A model generated the notes under the pieces. The model saw only the letters and a program-made list of their open reading frames with translations. It made no database searches and was not told the DNA's origin. From Roseomonas sp. E05 (GTDB lineage Bacteria; Pseudomonadota; Alphaproteobacteria; Acetobacterales; Acetobacteraceae): a stretch of DNA of 64,000 nucleotides. The stretch spans positions 28,820-92,819 of the forward strand of contig NZ_JASIRT010000017.1 of NCBI RefSeq assembly GCF_030063475.1, in the 5' to 3' direction. The position numbers and the translations under genes are program-made. Below are positions 29,968 through 38,726 of the stretch, one piece after another (positions within the stretch are counted from its first letter, which is position 1; each line of letters begins with the position of its first letter).

Positions 29968-30165
29968 TTACGCGCCGAACCCGAACAACAGCCCCACCGC
30001 GAACTGGATGAGCTTGTCGGTGAGGAGGAAGAACACCGCGGCCACGGCGGACAGCGCCAGAACCAGCCCGGTGGTGATCAGCGTCTCCTTGCGCGTCGGC
30101 CAGGTGACGCGGGCCACCTCCTGCCGCACCTCGCGGATGAACAGCGCGGGATTGAGCTTCGCCAA
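29968..30165 (-). CDS. secE: Protein translocase subunit SecE (TTG start)
   Basis: SecE clamps SecY in the inner membrane. The frame has no suitable ATG: I place the start at TTG 30,163-30,165, with GGGG 8 nt upstream. This gives 65 residues (M-AKLNPALFIREVRQEVARV...). VTWPTRKETL is the conserved amphipathic helix, followed by a single membrane segment (about residues 31-60). Its length matches the short SecE form. nusG follows by 15 bp. Confidence 0.92.
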   Translation of the reverse strand: MAKLNPALFIREVRQEVARVTWPTRKETLITTGLVLALSAVAAVFFLLTDKLIQFAVGLLFGFGA

Positions 30166-30265
30166 AATCGCTACCCCAGTTGAATGGCCGGAAACGCTTC
30201 GCGGGCGGCATCCGGACCGGAGCCACCCCGCAAGACCCGGCCTCGCACGGCGAAAAGCGGCACAC

Positions 30266-30342
30266 TGGCAGGGGCGGAGGGTCTCGAACCCCCAACCTCC
30301 GGTTTTGGAGACCGGCGCTCTAGCCAATTGAGCTACGCCCCT
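30266..30342 (-). tRNA. tRNA-Trp (CCA anticodon)
   Basis: Reads AGGGGCG...CGCCCCT in the acceptor stem. It has a normal D arm (AGCTCAATTGGCTAGAGC), anticodon loop CTCCAAA with anticodon CCA, and T arm GGTTCGAACCC. The 3' CCA is encoded (complement of 30,266-30,268). tRNA-Trp upstream of secE-nusG is a widely conserved arrangement. Confidence 0.95.
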
Positions 30343-30371
30343 GCGCGGCGCCAGCGCTGCGCGAGACCGCG

Positions 30372-30400
30372 TCTATAGGTCAGCGCAAAGCGTCTGTCGA
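30372..30400 (-). promoter_or_regulatory. Predicted promoter of tRNA-Trp-secE-nusG
   Basis: TCGACA (30,395-30,400) and TATAGA (30,372-30,377) are 17 bp apart on the minus strand. They lie about 30 bp upstream of the tRNA-Trp 5' end. The -35 hexamer and the spacer lie across the last codons and stop of the RDD gene. Good hexamers and correct distance to a stable RNA make this one of the stronger predictions in the window. Confidence 0.6.
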
Positions 30401-30865
30401 GGGGCGCGGCAGCCGAAGCACCACCGTCCCGCCCAGCTTGTCGTGCCAGCATTGCCGGCGCCGGTCCCACAGCATCCAGAAGTAGCCGAGCCCGAGCGGC
30501 AGGGTGGAGAGGATGTAGCCGAAATAGCGCGCCAGCATGCGGGGGAAAGGCGGCCGGCCGCCCGTTCGCGCATCGACGATGCGCAGGCCCAGCAGCAGCT
30601 TGCCCGGCGTGGCCTGCCGGGCCGCCCAGAACAGCAGGACGATCAGCGCCAGGATCACCTGCACCATCAGGTCCGAGGCGAGGGAGAGCCCATCCTCCCC
30701 GAGCGGCAGGCCCTGCAGGGCCCGGGAAAAACCCTGCACGCCCTCCAGCAGGAGGGCCGCCACCCCGAGCAGCAGCCCGTCGATGACCTGGGCCAGGAAG
30801 CGGCGGCCGAAGCCGGCATAGTGCTGGCTAGCCCAGCCGGGTGGCAGCGCAGGGTCGGTGGGCAT
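30380..30865 (-). CDS. RDD-family membrane protein
   Basis: A 161-residue inner-membrane protein. The name-giving Arg-Asp-Asp region appears as [20 protein letters not shown] (residues about 18-37, with RRxxAxxID). Two or three further membrane segments follow, including the conserved [20 protein letters not shown]. Function is unknown; some RDD proteins act in ion exchange. It is inserted between tuf and tRNA-Trp, a place usually without a gene, and is cut off from tuf by a strong terminator. Confidence 0.88.
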   Translation of the reverse strand: MPTDPALPPGWASQHYAGFGRRFLAQVIDGLLLGVAALLLEGVQGFSRALQGLPLGEDGLSLASDLMVQVILALIVLLFWAARQATPGKLLLGLRIVDARTGGRPPFPRMLARYFGYILSTLPLGLGYFWMLWDRRRQCWHDKLGGTVVLRLPRPSTDALR

Positions 30866-30910
30866 GCGAGGGGTCTCGTTCTACGGCGGCGCCGGCTGGC
30901 GCCGGGGCAC

Positions 30911-30941
30911 AAAAAAAGCGGGCCGCCCGAAGGCGGCCCGC
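30911..30941 (-). terminator. Strong intrinsic terminator after the second tuf gene
   Basis: A perfect 10-bp stem (GCGGGCCGCC / GGCGGCCCGC) with a TTCG tetraloop on the minus strand is followed directly by seven T. It lies 26 bp beyond the tuf stop. It ends the tRNA-Tyr-tRNA-Gly-tuf transcript and means the RDD gene needs its own promoter. Confidence 0.9.
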
Positions 30942-30966
30942 TCCATTCAGATCTCGCGGCCGGCGC

Positions 30967-32154
<1,188 letters not shown>

Positions 32155-32235
32155 CTATCGGTCACCCTGTCGGTCCAGCGCCGATACCGGCGCACCATAA
32201 CTGGCCTGGCCCATGGTCCACCGCCCGCTCCGGCA

Positions 32236-32309
32236 TGGAGCGGGTGACGGGAATCGAACCCGCACAACCAGCTTGGAAGGCTGGGGCTCTACCATTGAGC
32301 TACACCCGC
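32236..32309 (-). tRNA. tRNA-Gly (TCC anticodon)
   Basis: Acceptor stem GCGGGTG/CACCCGC, D arm AGCTCAATGGTAGAGC, anticodon loop CTTCCAA (anticodon TCC) and T arm GGTTCGATTCC. The 3' CCA is encoded (complement of 32,236-32,238). It lies 81 bp upstream of tuf and is probably cut from the same precursor. Confidence 0.95.
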
Positions 32310-32405
32310 ACTGCACGGCATCCGAAAGGTACGCCGCGCGGTGGCGCCTTACAACCGGGACTTCGCCCCGGCTGCTTCGCGACGCCGGTCGCGAGCAGGC
32401 CGGTA

Positions 32406-32488
32406 TGGAGGGGGTTGGATTCGAACCAACGTAGGCGTGCGCCAACGGATTTACAGTCCGTCCCCTTTAGCCACTCGGGCACCCCTCC
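32406..32488 (-). tRNA. tRNA-Tyr (GTA anticodon)
   Basis: A class II tRNA with a long variable arm. Acceptor stem GGAGGGG/CCCCTCC, D arm GCCCGAGTGGCTAAAGGGG, anticodon loop CTGTAAA (GTA) and T arm GGTTCGAATCC. The CCA end is not encoded, in contrast to the tRNA-Gly and tRNA-Trp genes nearby. It precedes tRNA-Gly by 96 bp. Confidence 0.94.
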
Positions 32489-32518
32489 GCGCTTTCCCGG
32501 CCGTCGGGAGCGCCGCGC

Positions 32519-32546
32519 TCTATCCCGTTTTCGTGGGACCTGTCAA
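32519..32546 (-). promoter_or_regulatory. Predicted promoter of tRNA-Tyr-tRNA-Gly-tuf
   Basis: A perfect TTGACA (32,541-32,546) is followed after 16 bp by GATAGA (32,519-32,524) on the minus strand, about 30 bp ahead of tRNA-Tyr. The perfect -35 box and a GC-rich stretch just after the -10 fit a stable-RNA promoter. The -10 match is weak (three of six). Confidence 0.55.
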
Positions 32547-32622
32547 CGCGCCCTGAACGGATCGCGTGAAGAATCCGCGCCGGACCGCTTGCGCCCGCGC
32601 CGCCGATCCGCAGGATGCCGCC

Positions 32623-33525
32623 ATGTCACGCCCGCCCCGCCGGCCCACCGGCCCACGCCTCCCCTCCCGCAGCCGCGACGAAGGCCCTGGCGCCACCCCG
32701 CATGCCCGCCCGCCCCACGGGGCCGGTGGCGAGCGCTCCTCTCCCCGTGGCCCGCGCCCCGATCCGGCCGCCGCCCCCGAACGCCCCGCCCCGCGCGAGC
32801 GCGGCGAGCCCGGCACCCACTGGCTCTACGGCCTGCACGCCGTGGCCGCCGCGCTCGGCAACCCGCGCCGGCGCCTGCGCCGCCTGCTGCTGACCGCCGA
32901 GGCCGAGCAGGCGCTGCTCGCCGAGCGCCCGAAGCCCTGGCCCGTGCAGGCCGAGCGGGCGGAGCGCGGCCGCTTCCAGACCTTCCTGCCGGAGGATGCC
33001 GTCCACCAGGGCGCCGCGCTGCTCTGCGAGCCGCTGCCGCCCACCCCGCTGGAGGAGGCGCTGGCCCGCTCGCGCGGCCCGGTGCTGCTGCTCGACCAGG
33101 TGACCGACCCGCGCAATGTCGGTGCCATCCTGCGCTCCGCTGCCGCCTTCGGCGCCGCCGCGGTGGTGATGCAGGACCGCAACGCCCCGCCCGAGACGGC
33201 GGCGATGGCCCGCGCCGCCGCCGGCGCGCTGGAGGTCCTCCCCGTGGTGCGCGAGGTGAACCTGGCGCGCGCCATCCAGATGCTGCAGCGCGCCGGCTAC
33301 TGGGTGATGGGCCTGGCCGGCGAGGCGACCACCGAACTGGCCCGGGCCAAGCCGAAGGACCGGCCCGTCGCGCTGGTGCTCGGTGCGGAGGATACCGGCC
33401 TGCGCCGCCTGCAGCGGGAGACCTGCGACGAGCTGGTGCGGCTGCCGATCACCGGCGCGGTGGAAAGCCTCAACGTCTCCGTCGCGGCGGCGGTGGCGCT
33501 CTACGAGCTGGTTCGGGAGACGTAA
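32623..33525 (+). CDS. rlmB: TrmH/SpoU-family 23S rRNA 2'-O-methyltransferase (RlmB-like)
   Basis: A cytoplasmic SPOUT methyltransferase that would add 2'-O-methyl to a ribose, most likely in 23S rRNA. The 300-residue product (from ATG 32,623) opens with about 75 Pro/Arg-rich, probably disordered residues. A substrate-binding domain (HWLYGLHAVAAALGNPRRRL) follows, then the SPOUT domain. That domain has motif 1 DQVTDPRNVGAILRSAAAFG, motif 2 LVLGAEDTGLRRL and motif 3 LPITGAVESLNVSVAAAVAL. The three motifs place it in the RlmB/TrmH group; the exact target nucleotide is inferred. It is transcribed away from the tRNA genes. Confidence 0.88.
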   Translation: MSRPPRRPTGPRLPSRSRDEGPGATPHARPPHGAGGERSSPRGPRPDPAAAPERPAPRERGEPGTHWLYGLHAVAAALGNPRRRLRRLLLTAEAEQALLAERPKPWPVQAERAERGRFQTFLPEDAVHQGAALLCEPLPPTPLEEALARSRGPVLLLDQVTDPRNVGAILRSAAAFGAAAVVMQDRNAPPETAAMARAAAGALEVLPVVREVNLARAIQMLQRAGYWVMGLAGEATTELARAKPKDRPVALVLGAEDTGLRRLQRETCDELVRLPITGAVESLNVSVAAAVALYELVRET

Positions 33526-33636
33526 GGAGAACGGCACCCGGCGTTCAGCCGCCGTTAAGGTGTGTGCGGCATCCTCACCATGCCGCCACCAAGGCGGATC
33601 CGATGCCAGGATGGCCCAGCTTCAGGACCTTCTCCC

Positions 33637-33870
33637 ATGTCCAAACGGCCCATCAACTGGCACGACTTCTCCGAGCAGCAGCAGCTCGCCCTCTCCCAGG
33701 AGGCGCTGCGCCGCGCCGCCGAGACGCTCGCCGGCCATGCCGAGCTGCTGGCGCGCGAGATGGAGGGCGGCGCCCTGCTCGACCAGGGCGGTCCCGATGC
33801 CCTGCGCCTCTTTGCCGCGGTGGTGCGCGCCACCAGCACGGACGCCTTCGGCCCCGTGCTGCGAGCCTGA
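33637..33870 (+). CDS. Small protein of unknown function
   Basis: A 77-residue predicted soluble, helical protein, MSKRPINWHDFSEQQQLALS onward, rich in Ala, Leu, Glu and Gln. I do not recognise a family. The start ATG 33,637 is preferred because the 25 upstream codons lie in spacer. A second small gene follows after 11 bp with a GGAGAGA ribosome-binding site, so the two form a probable pair. Confidence 0.6.
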   Translation: MSKRPINWHDFSEQQQLALSQEALRRAAETLAGHAELLAREMEGGALLDQGGPDALRLFAAVVRATSTDAFGPVLRA

Positions 33871-33881
33871 GGAGAGACGCG

Positions 33882-34070
33882 ATGCCCGACGCCACCGAGA
33901 TCCGCATCCTCACCCCCGCCCAGGAGACCCAGGCGCGCCTCCTGGCGCGGCAGAACGCGCTCGATGTCCACTTCCGCCCGCTGGAGGAGTTCCTCCCCGG
34001 CGAGGGCACGGGCGCCACCGTCGCCATCGCCCGTGGCACGGCCGCGGCGGCCTGGCTTGCCACCTTTTAG
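33882..34070 (+). CDS. Small protein of unknown function
   Basis: A 62-residue protein from ATG 33,882, beginning MPDATEIRILTPAQETQARL and ending AAAWLATF, with GGAGAGA 6 nt upstream. Composition and codon use match its neighbours. No family is recognised. It probably shares a transcript with the 77-residue protein before it. After its stop, 207 bp to the next gene hold nothing I can identify. Confidence 0.5.
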   Translation: MPDATEIRILTPAQETQARLLARQNALDVHFRPLEEFLPGEGTGATVAIARGTAAAAWLATF

Positions 34071-34277
34071 CACTTACGAACCAGGGACGCGAAGATTCAG
34101 CCATTCTTCACGTCCACCGCTTGCACGCCGCCGATTGCCGGCCTACCGACGCCCTGGTAACAGGAGTGCCGGCCATGGGCCTGAAGACCGCTGCCAGAAA
34201 GGCGCCGCCGAGGGGAGAACCCGGCCAGGCCTGCTGCCGCGCACTGCCGCTCCCCGCCTGAGCCGCGACCGCTCCCG

Positions 34278-34907
34278 ATGGCATGGTTCCGGTGGCTGCT
34301 GCGCATCGCCCTCTGCGGTGCGCTGCTGGGGCTGGGTTTCTTCCTGGCAGCAACCGTCATGGCCGGAAATGGCGGCACCACGCCCCTGCCGCTCGGCACC
34401 GCACTGGATGATGTCGCGCCCTCCACGCTGGGGCGTGCGGCGGGCCTTGGCGCGGCGGCGCTGCTGGTGGCGCAGTTGCTTTTGCGCCCGATTCCTTTCT
34501 GGACCCGCCGCGCCCTGGCCGGGGGGCTGACCGTCGGGGCCGTTGCCATCGTCGCCTTCCACCAGTCCAGTCTGTTCGTGCTGCATCAGGTGTTCCATCT
34601 GGTGCCGGAGCGGGGCTTCCTGTTTGCGCCGCTGCCCTCCAGCAACCTGCCGGCGCTCTATGGGCTGATGCTGGCCGGCGCCCTGGGCGGCGGTGCGCTG
34701 GCCCTGGCGCTGCGCGCCGTGCACGCCCTGCCGGACCTGCTGACAGGCTTCCTCTTCGGCGCCTTCGGCCTGAGCCTGTTCAGCGTCCTGCCGCGCGTGC
34801 CGGGCTTCGACGACGTCTGGTGGCAGTGGCTCGTCATCAATGGCGGCTGGGGCTGGGGCACCGCTTTCCTGATGCGCCCCCTGGCCCTGCGGGGCGGCGG
34901 GGAATGA
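34278..34907 (+). CDS. Polytopic membrane protein of unknown function
   Basis: A 209-residue protein with about five hydrophobic segments (starting near residues 8, 53, 80, 118 and 152) and a Trp-rich region VWWQWLVINGGWGWG before the C-terminus. I do not recognise the family. It stands alone, 370 bp from fdhD on the same strand. It is followed by copy 2 of the nested-palindrome element. Confidence 0.65.
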   Translation: MAWFRWLLRIALCGALLGLGFFLAATVMAGNGGTTPLPLGTALDDVAPSTLGRAAGLGAAALLVAQLLLRPIPFWTRRALAGGLTVGAVAIVAFHQSSLFVLHQVFHLVPERGFLFAPLPSSNLPALYGLMLAGALGGGALALALRAVHALPDLLTGFLFGAFGLSLFSVLPRVPGFDDVWWQWLVINGGWGWGTAFLMRPLALRGGGE

Positions 34908-34920
34908 GGGGCACACCGGC

Positions 34921-35050
34921 AAGGCTGGGGGAATGAATTCCCCCAGGCCCCCTTCTTTTCCCTTCGAGTCTTCACGCATGCTGGCGGCCCGCGCAGCCCC
35001 GAACTGACAGAAGGAAGAAGGGGGGCTCGGGGGGAATTCATTCCCCCCGA
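34921..35050. repeat. Nested-palindrome element, copy 2 (full, two arms)
   Basis: Left arm: GGGGGAAT-GA-ATTCCCCC (34,927-34,944), then AGGCCCCCTTCTTTTCCC. Right arm, in reverse orientation: GAAGAAGGGGGGCTCG, then GGGGGGAAT-TC-ATTCCCCCC (35,029-35,048). The arms are inverted copies of each other around a core of about 60 bp that ends GAACTGACAGAAGG. Each arm read outward-in is a hairpin followed by a pyrimidine tract, so either strand could terminate here. Confidence 0.75.
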
Positions 35051-35101
35051 CCTTCACTGCGGGGATTGAGTGCCCCCGGCTGCGGGCGCATCTCTTTCCT
35101 C

Positions 35102-35992
35102 ATGCCCGACACACTGCGCGTCCGCCCCGACCCGACCGACCCCCGCCTGACGCGCCGCGTGCGCGGGCTGGACCAGACTGGCGCGCCGGTCGAGGTCAGC
35201 GTCACCGTCGAGCGGCCGCTGACGCTCTATCTGAACGGCCAGGAGATCGTCACCATGATGACGATCGGCGACCGGCCGGAGGACCTGGCCCTGGGCTACC
35301 TGCTCAACCAGAACATGCTGCGCCCGGACGATATCGTCACGGCCATCGAGCATGACGAGGATCTGGGCGTCGTCGTGGTGCGGACGGAGCGGCCGACCGA
35401 CCACGAGGCCAGGCTGAAGAAGAAGACGCTGACCTCCGGCTGTGCCCAGGGCACCGCCTTCGGGGACCTGATGGAAAATTTCTCCCAGGCCCGACTGCCG
35501 GCGGAGGCGGAACTGCGCACCTCCTGGCTCTACGGCCTGCTGCGCGCCATCAACACCCTGCCGACGCTCTACCTGGAGGCGGGCGCCATTCATGGCTGCG
35601 CGCTGTGCAAGGCGGACGCGCCGATCGTCTACATGGAGGATGTCGGCCGCCACAACGCGGTGGACAAGATCGCCGGCTGGATGTTCCGCCACGGCGAGCC
35701 GGGCGCCGACAAGATCTTCTACACCACCGGCCGCCTGACCTCCGAAATGGTCATCAAGACCGTCCGCATGGGCATCCCGATCCTGATCTCGCGCTCCGGC
35801 TTCACCGCCTGGGGCGTGGAGCTGGCGCAGGAGGTCGGGCTGACGCTGGTCGGCCGCTGCAAGGGCAGCCGCTTCATCGCCTTGGCCGGCGAGCACCGCA
35901 TCGTCTTCGACGCCGACCCGCAGCGGGAGGGCGAGGAAAGCTCCCGCCACTGGCGCAAGAACAGCCGCGAGGCCGAGAGCCATGGCGCCTGA
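35102..35992 (+). CDS. fdhD: Formate dehydrogenase accessory sulfurtransferase FdhD
   Basis: FdhD passes sulfur from IscS to the molybdenum cofactor of formate dehydrogenase. The 296-residue product (ATG 35,102) has [32 protein letters not shown] and the C-terminal half with [18 protein letters not shown] and [20 protein letters not shown], all typical. The sulfur-carrying loop reads TSGCAQGT with one Cys (114), whereas E. coli FdhD has CxxC. A Cys pair also occurs later in [11 protein letters not shown]. It overlaps mobA by 11 bp. Confidence 0.93.
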   Translation: MPDTLRVRPDPTDPRLTRRVRGLDQTGAPVEVSVTVERPLTLYLNGQEIVTMMTIGDRPEDLALGYLLNQNMLRPDDIVTAIEHDEDLGVVVVRTERPTDHEARLKKKTLTSGCAQGTAFGDLMENFSQARLPAEAELRTSWLYGLLRAINTLPTLYLEAGAIHGCALCKADAPIVYMEDVGRHNAVDKIAGWMFRHGEPGADKIFYTTGRLTSEMVIKTVRMGIPILISRSGFTAWGVELAQEVGLTLVGRCKGSRFIALAGEHRIVFDADPQREGEESSRHWRKNSREAESHGA

Positions 35993-36647
35993 CACGCTCG
36001 GCGTCGTCCTGGCCGGGGGCCTCGCCCGCCGGATGGGCGGCGGCGACAAGCCGCTGCGCCCGCTGGGCGGCCGCCCGCTGCTGGCGCATGTGCTGGAGCG
36101 GCTGCGCCCGCAGGTTGCCGCCCTGCTGCTGAACGCCAATGGCGAGCCCGCCCGCTTCGCCGCCTGGGGCCTGCCCGTGGTGCCGGATGGCCTGCCGGAC
36201 TATCCCGGCCCGCTGGCCGGCATCCTGGCGGCGCTGGACTGGGCGGCGGCGCACCGGCCGGACCTCGCCTGGGTGGCCTCGGTGCCCGGCGATTCGCCTT
36301 TCATCCCCGCCTACCTGGTGGCGCGGCTGCATGCCGCCCGCGCGGCCGCGGAAGTGCCGCTGGCCTGCGCCCGCTCGGGCGGCTGGGCGCATCCGCCGAT
36401 CGGCCTCTGGCCGGTGGCGCTGCGGGCCGAGCTCCGCGCGGCCCTCGAAGGAGGCGAGCGCAAGATCGACCGCTGGACCGCCCGTTTCGGCTGCGCCGAG
36501 GCGGAATGGCCCACCGCCCCTTTCGACCCCTTCTTCAACGCCAACACGCCGGAGGAACTCGCCACCGCCGAGTCCCTCTTGCGACAGGCGCCGCCGCCGC
36601 CCATAGCTCCAGGGAAGCCATTCCGGGGAACGGAGCGCCTGTCATGA
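35982..36647 (+). CDS. mobA: Molybdenum cofactor guanylyltransferase MobA
   Basis: MobA joins GMP to molybdopterin to make the bis-MGD cofactor used by formate dehydrogenases and related enzymes. The 221-residue product has the nucleotide-binding [20 protein letters not shown] (residues about 10-29), [20 protein letters not shown] and VPGDSPFIP. It ends in [14 protein letters not shown], all MobA signatures. It overlaps fdhD upstream and shares ATGA with the small gene downstream. Confidence 0.93.
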   Translation: MAPDTLGVVLAGGLARRMGGGDKPLRPLGGRPLLAHVLERLRPQVAALLLNANGEPARFAAWGLPVVPDGLPDYPGPLAGILAALDWAAAHRPDLAWVASVPGDSPFIPAYLVARLHAARAAAEVPLACARSGGWAHPPIGLWPVALRAELRAALEGGERKIDRWTARFGCAEAEWPTAPFDPFFNANTPEELATAESLLRQAPPPPIAPGKPFRGTERLS

Positions 36648-36790
36648 AAGCCTTCATCAGCGGCGTCGTCGCCGCCGTCGCGATCGCTGCTGTCGCCGCC
36701 CTGGTGCTGGAGACCGAGGTGCAGCGCAGTGCCGACGCCGCCTTCCAGACCCAGGGGGTGCGCCTCTCGCCCACCACGCAGCCGGAATAG
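36644..36790 (+). CDS. 48-residue single-span membrane protein
   Basis: Begins [20 protein letters not shown], a clear hydrophobic helix (residues 4-22). A short polar tail of about 26 residues follows, ending SPTTQPE. The ATG overlaps the mobA stop by 4 bp, so it is likely translated with mobA. No family is recognised. The tail would face the periplasm or cytoplasm depending on insertion. Overlap, helix and composition support it as real. Confidence 0.6.
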   Translation: MKAFISGVVAAVAIAAVAALVLETEVQRSADAAFQTQGVRLSPTTQPE

Positions 36791-36834
36791 CCGACGCCGG
36801 GAAGGAGCTCCGGGGAATTTCTCTTCCAGGCTCC

Positions 36835-37674
36835 TCAGCCTTCCGGGTCGTTGGCGTTCGGAAAAAAGAGCTGCTGCCCGTCGATCCTGTAGCCGGCGAT
36901 GGCCTGCTGCCCCGGCTCCGAGATCAGCCAGTCGATGAAGGCCTGACCTTCCTCCACCTTCACCTGCGGGTGCTTCGCCGGGTTCACCAGCATCACGCCG
37001 TACTGGTTGAACAGCCGCTTGTCGCCCTCGGTCAGCACGGCGAGGTCGCGGCGGTTGCGGAAGCTGATCCAGGTGCCGCGGTCGGAGAGCAGATAGGCAT
37101 CCGCCGCCGCCGCCGCGGTGTTCAGCGCCGGCCCCATGCCCTGGCCGATCTCGCGGTACCAGTCCCCCCGCCCCTGGGCCGGGTCGATGCCGGCCAGCTT
37201 CCACAGGCGCAGCTCCGCCGCATGGGTGCCGGAGCGGTCGCCGCGGCTGATGAAAGGTGCCTTCTTCTCGGCGATGCGCTGCAGCGCCTTCACGATATCC
37301 GGCCCGGCGACCTTCACCCCGGCCGGGTCATCCTTCGGCCCGATCATCACAAAGTCGTTGTACATCACCGGGTAGCGCCTGGTGGCGAAGCCCTCGTCGA
37401 GGAATTTCCGCTCCGCCGCGCGGTCATGCACGAAGACGACATCGGCATCGCCGCGCCGCCCGACATCGAGTGCCTGCCCGGTGCCCAGTGCCACCACCCG
37501 CACCTTGATGCCCGTCGCCTGGGTGAAGAGCGGCAGAATATGCCCGAACAGGCCGGACTGCTCGGTGGAAGTGGTGGAGGCGACGGTGATGCTGCGCTCC
37601 TGCGCGGCGGCGGGGAGCGCTCCCAGCAGGCCGAGCAGCAGGGGGAGGGCGGCAAGGAAACGGCGGCGGCGCAT
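36835..37674 (-). CDS. tupA: Tungstate ABC transporter substrate-binding protein
   Basis: A 279-residue periplasmic binding protein with a cleavable signal peptide (MRRRRFLAALPLLLGLLGAL, cut after AAAQ). The mature N-terminus ITVASTTSTEQSGLFGHILP carries the TTST oxyanion-binding motif of TupA. RGDRSGTHAAELRLW, the second ligand loop, is also present. Tungstate is the family's ligand; molybdate cannot be excluded. No TupB permease or TupC ATPase is nearby. A divergent regulator with a related binding domain starts 113 bp away. Confidence 0.9.
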   Translation of the reverse strand: MRRRRFLAALPLLLGLLGALPAAAQERSITVASTTSTEQSGLFGHILPLFTQATGIKVRVVALGTGQALDVGRRGDADVVFVHDRAAERKFLDEGFATRRYPVMYNDFVMIGPKDDPAGVKVAGPDIVKALQRIAEKKAPFISRGDRSGTHAAELRLWKLAGIDPAQGRGDWYREIGQGMGPALNTAAAAADAYLLSDRGTWISFRNRRDLAVLTEGDKRLFNQYGVMLVNPAKHPQVKVEEGQAFIDWLISEPGQQAIAGYRIDGQQLFFPNANDPEG

Positions 37675-37787
37675 GGCTCTGGTCCCGGGCTGGCATTGTG
37701 CTTAGGAGCAGAATGGCACGGCAAATGCCGCCCCCAACCCCGCCACGGGAAATCCGCCATGCACCACCTGCCGGAACCTGCCGTGAA

Positions 37788-38663
37788 ATGCCGGACTTCC
37801 TGACGCTGAAGGAGGCTGCCCTCCTTCTCCGCCTCTCCGAGCGGGCGCTCTACGACCTCGCCCGCCAGCAGCGCCTGCCCGCGGTCTTCCTGGCGGGCAA
37901 ATGGGTCTTCCCCCGCGCGCTGCTGCTGCGCTGGATGGCGCGCGAGGCCGGTCCGCAGGCTGCCCGGCTCGACCCGCCGCCGATCCTCGCCGGCAGCCAT
38001 GATCCGCTGCTCGACTGGGCGGTGCGGCAATCCGGCTGCGGCCTGGCGATCGCCGCCGGCGGCAGCCTGGCGGGGCTGGAAGTGCTGGCGGAGGGCCGCG
38101 CCCTCGCCGCCGCCACCCACCTGCCCGACCCGGATGGCGGCGCCTTCAACGAGGCCACGGTGCGCGACCTCCTGCCGGATGCGCAGGCGGTCGGGCTGGT
38201 CTGGGCCTGGCGCGAGCAGGGGCTGATCCTGCCCGCCGGCAATCCGCGCCGCCTCACCGGCATCGCCGACCTGACCCGGCCCGAGATCCGCGTCATCGGC
38301 CGGCAGTCCCGCGCGGGCAGCCATCTCCTGCTGATGCACCTGCTGGCCGAGGCCGGCATCCGCCTGGAGGCCATCCGCTTCCTGCCACAGGCCGCCCTGG
38401 CGGAGGACGAGGTGGCCGCGGCCGTCGCCGATGGCCGCGCCGAGGCCGGCTTCGGCATCCGCGCCGAGGCGGCGGCCCGGGGGCTGCACTTCCTGCCGCT
38501 GGTGCGCGAGCGCTTCGACCTGGTGGCCCGTGCGCAGGACTGGTTCAGCCCTCCGCTTCAGGCGCTGCTGGCCTTTGCGCGGATGCCCGGCTTCCGGGCA
38601 CGGGCGGAGCGGCTGACCGGGTACGACGTCGGCGCCACCGGAAGCGTGGCGTTCCGGGCCTGA
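37788..38663 (+). CDS. HTH regulator with periplasmic-binding-like domain (oxyanion sensor)
   Basis: A 291-residue cytoplasmic protein. Residues 1-50 are an excisionase/MerR-like DNA-binding domain (FLTLKEAALLLRLSERALYD, then LPAVFLAGKWVFPRALLLRW). The rest is a periplasmic-binding-type ligand domain without a signal peptide, of the molybdate-sensor kind (LPAGNPRRLTGIADLTRPEI, RQSRAGSHLLLMHLL). Its divergent position suggests it controls tupA in response to tungstate or molybdate. I start at ATG 37,788; an upstream frame of 30 codons lacks conservation. The tupA-regulator spacer holds a GGCATT/AATGCC inverted repeat (near 37,692 and 37,724) that could be an operator. Confidence 0.8.
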   Translation: MPDFLTLKEAALLLRLSERALYDLARQQRLPAVFLAGKWVFPRALLLRWMAREAGPQAARLDPPPILAGSHDPLLDWAVRQSGCGLAIAAGGSLAGLEVLAEGRALAAATHLPDPDGGAFNEATVRDLLPDAQAVGLVWAWREQGLILPAGNPRRLTGIADLTRPEIRVIGRQSRAGSHLLLMHLLAEAGIRLEAIRFLPQAALAEDEVAAAVADGRAEAGFGIRAEAAARGLHFLPLVRERFDLVARAQDWFSPPLQALLAFARMPGFRARAERLTGYDVGATGSVAFRA

Positions 38664-38665
38664 TC

Positions 38666-38717
38666 CCAGGGGGCGCCGCCCCCTGGAACCCCCGCCGGGG
38701 TGACCGTGTCACCCCGG
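38666..38717. terminator. Two tandem perfect hairpins in a convergent gap
   Basis: Two 10-bp perfect stems stand in tandem. CCAGGGGGCG / CGCCCCCTGG has a 1-nt centre (38,666-38,686). CCGGGGTGAC / GTCACCCCGG has a 3-nt loop (38,695-38,717). They fill the 63-bp gap between the regulator and a convergent small gene. No U-tract follows; they probably act as a bidirectional barrier. They differ in sequence from the GAATTC-centred family. Confidence 0.55.
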
Positions 38718-38726
38718 ACCCCGCCA

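Noticed and set aside
32310..32405. A possible tRNA-Thr between tRNA-Tyr and tRNA-Gly as in E. coli
   Set aside because: The 96-nt spacer lacks a T-arm GTTCGA block and an acceptor stem pair.
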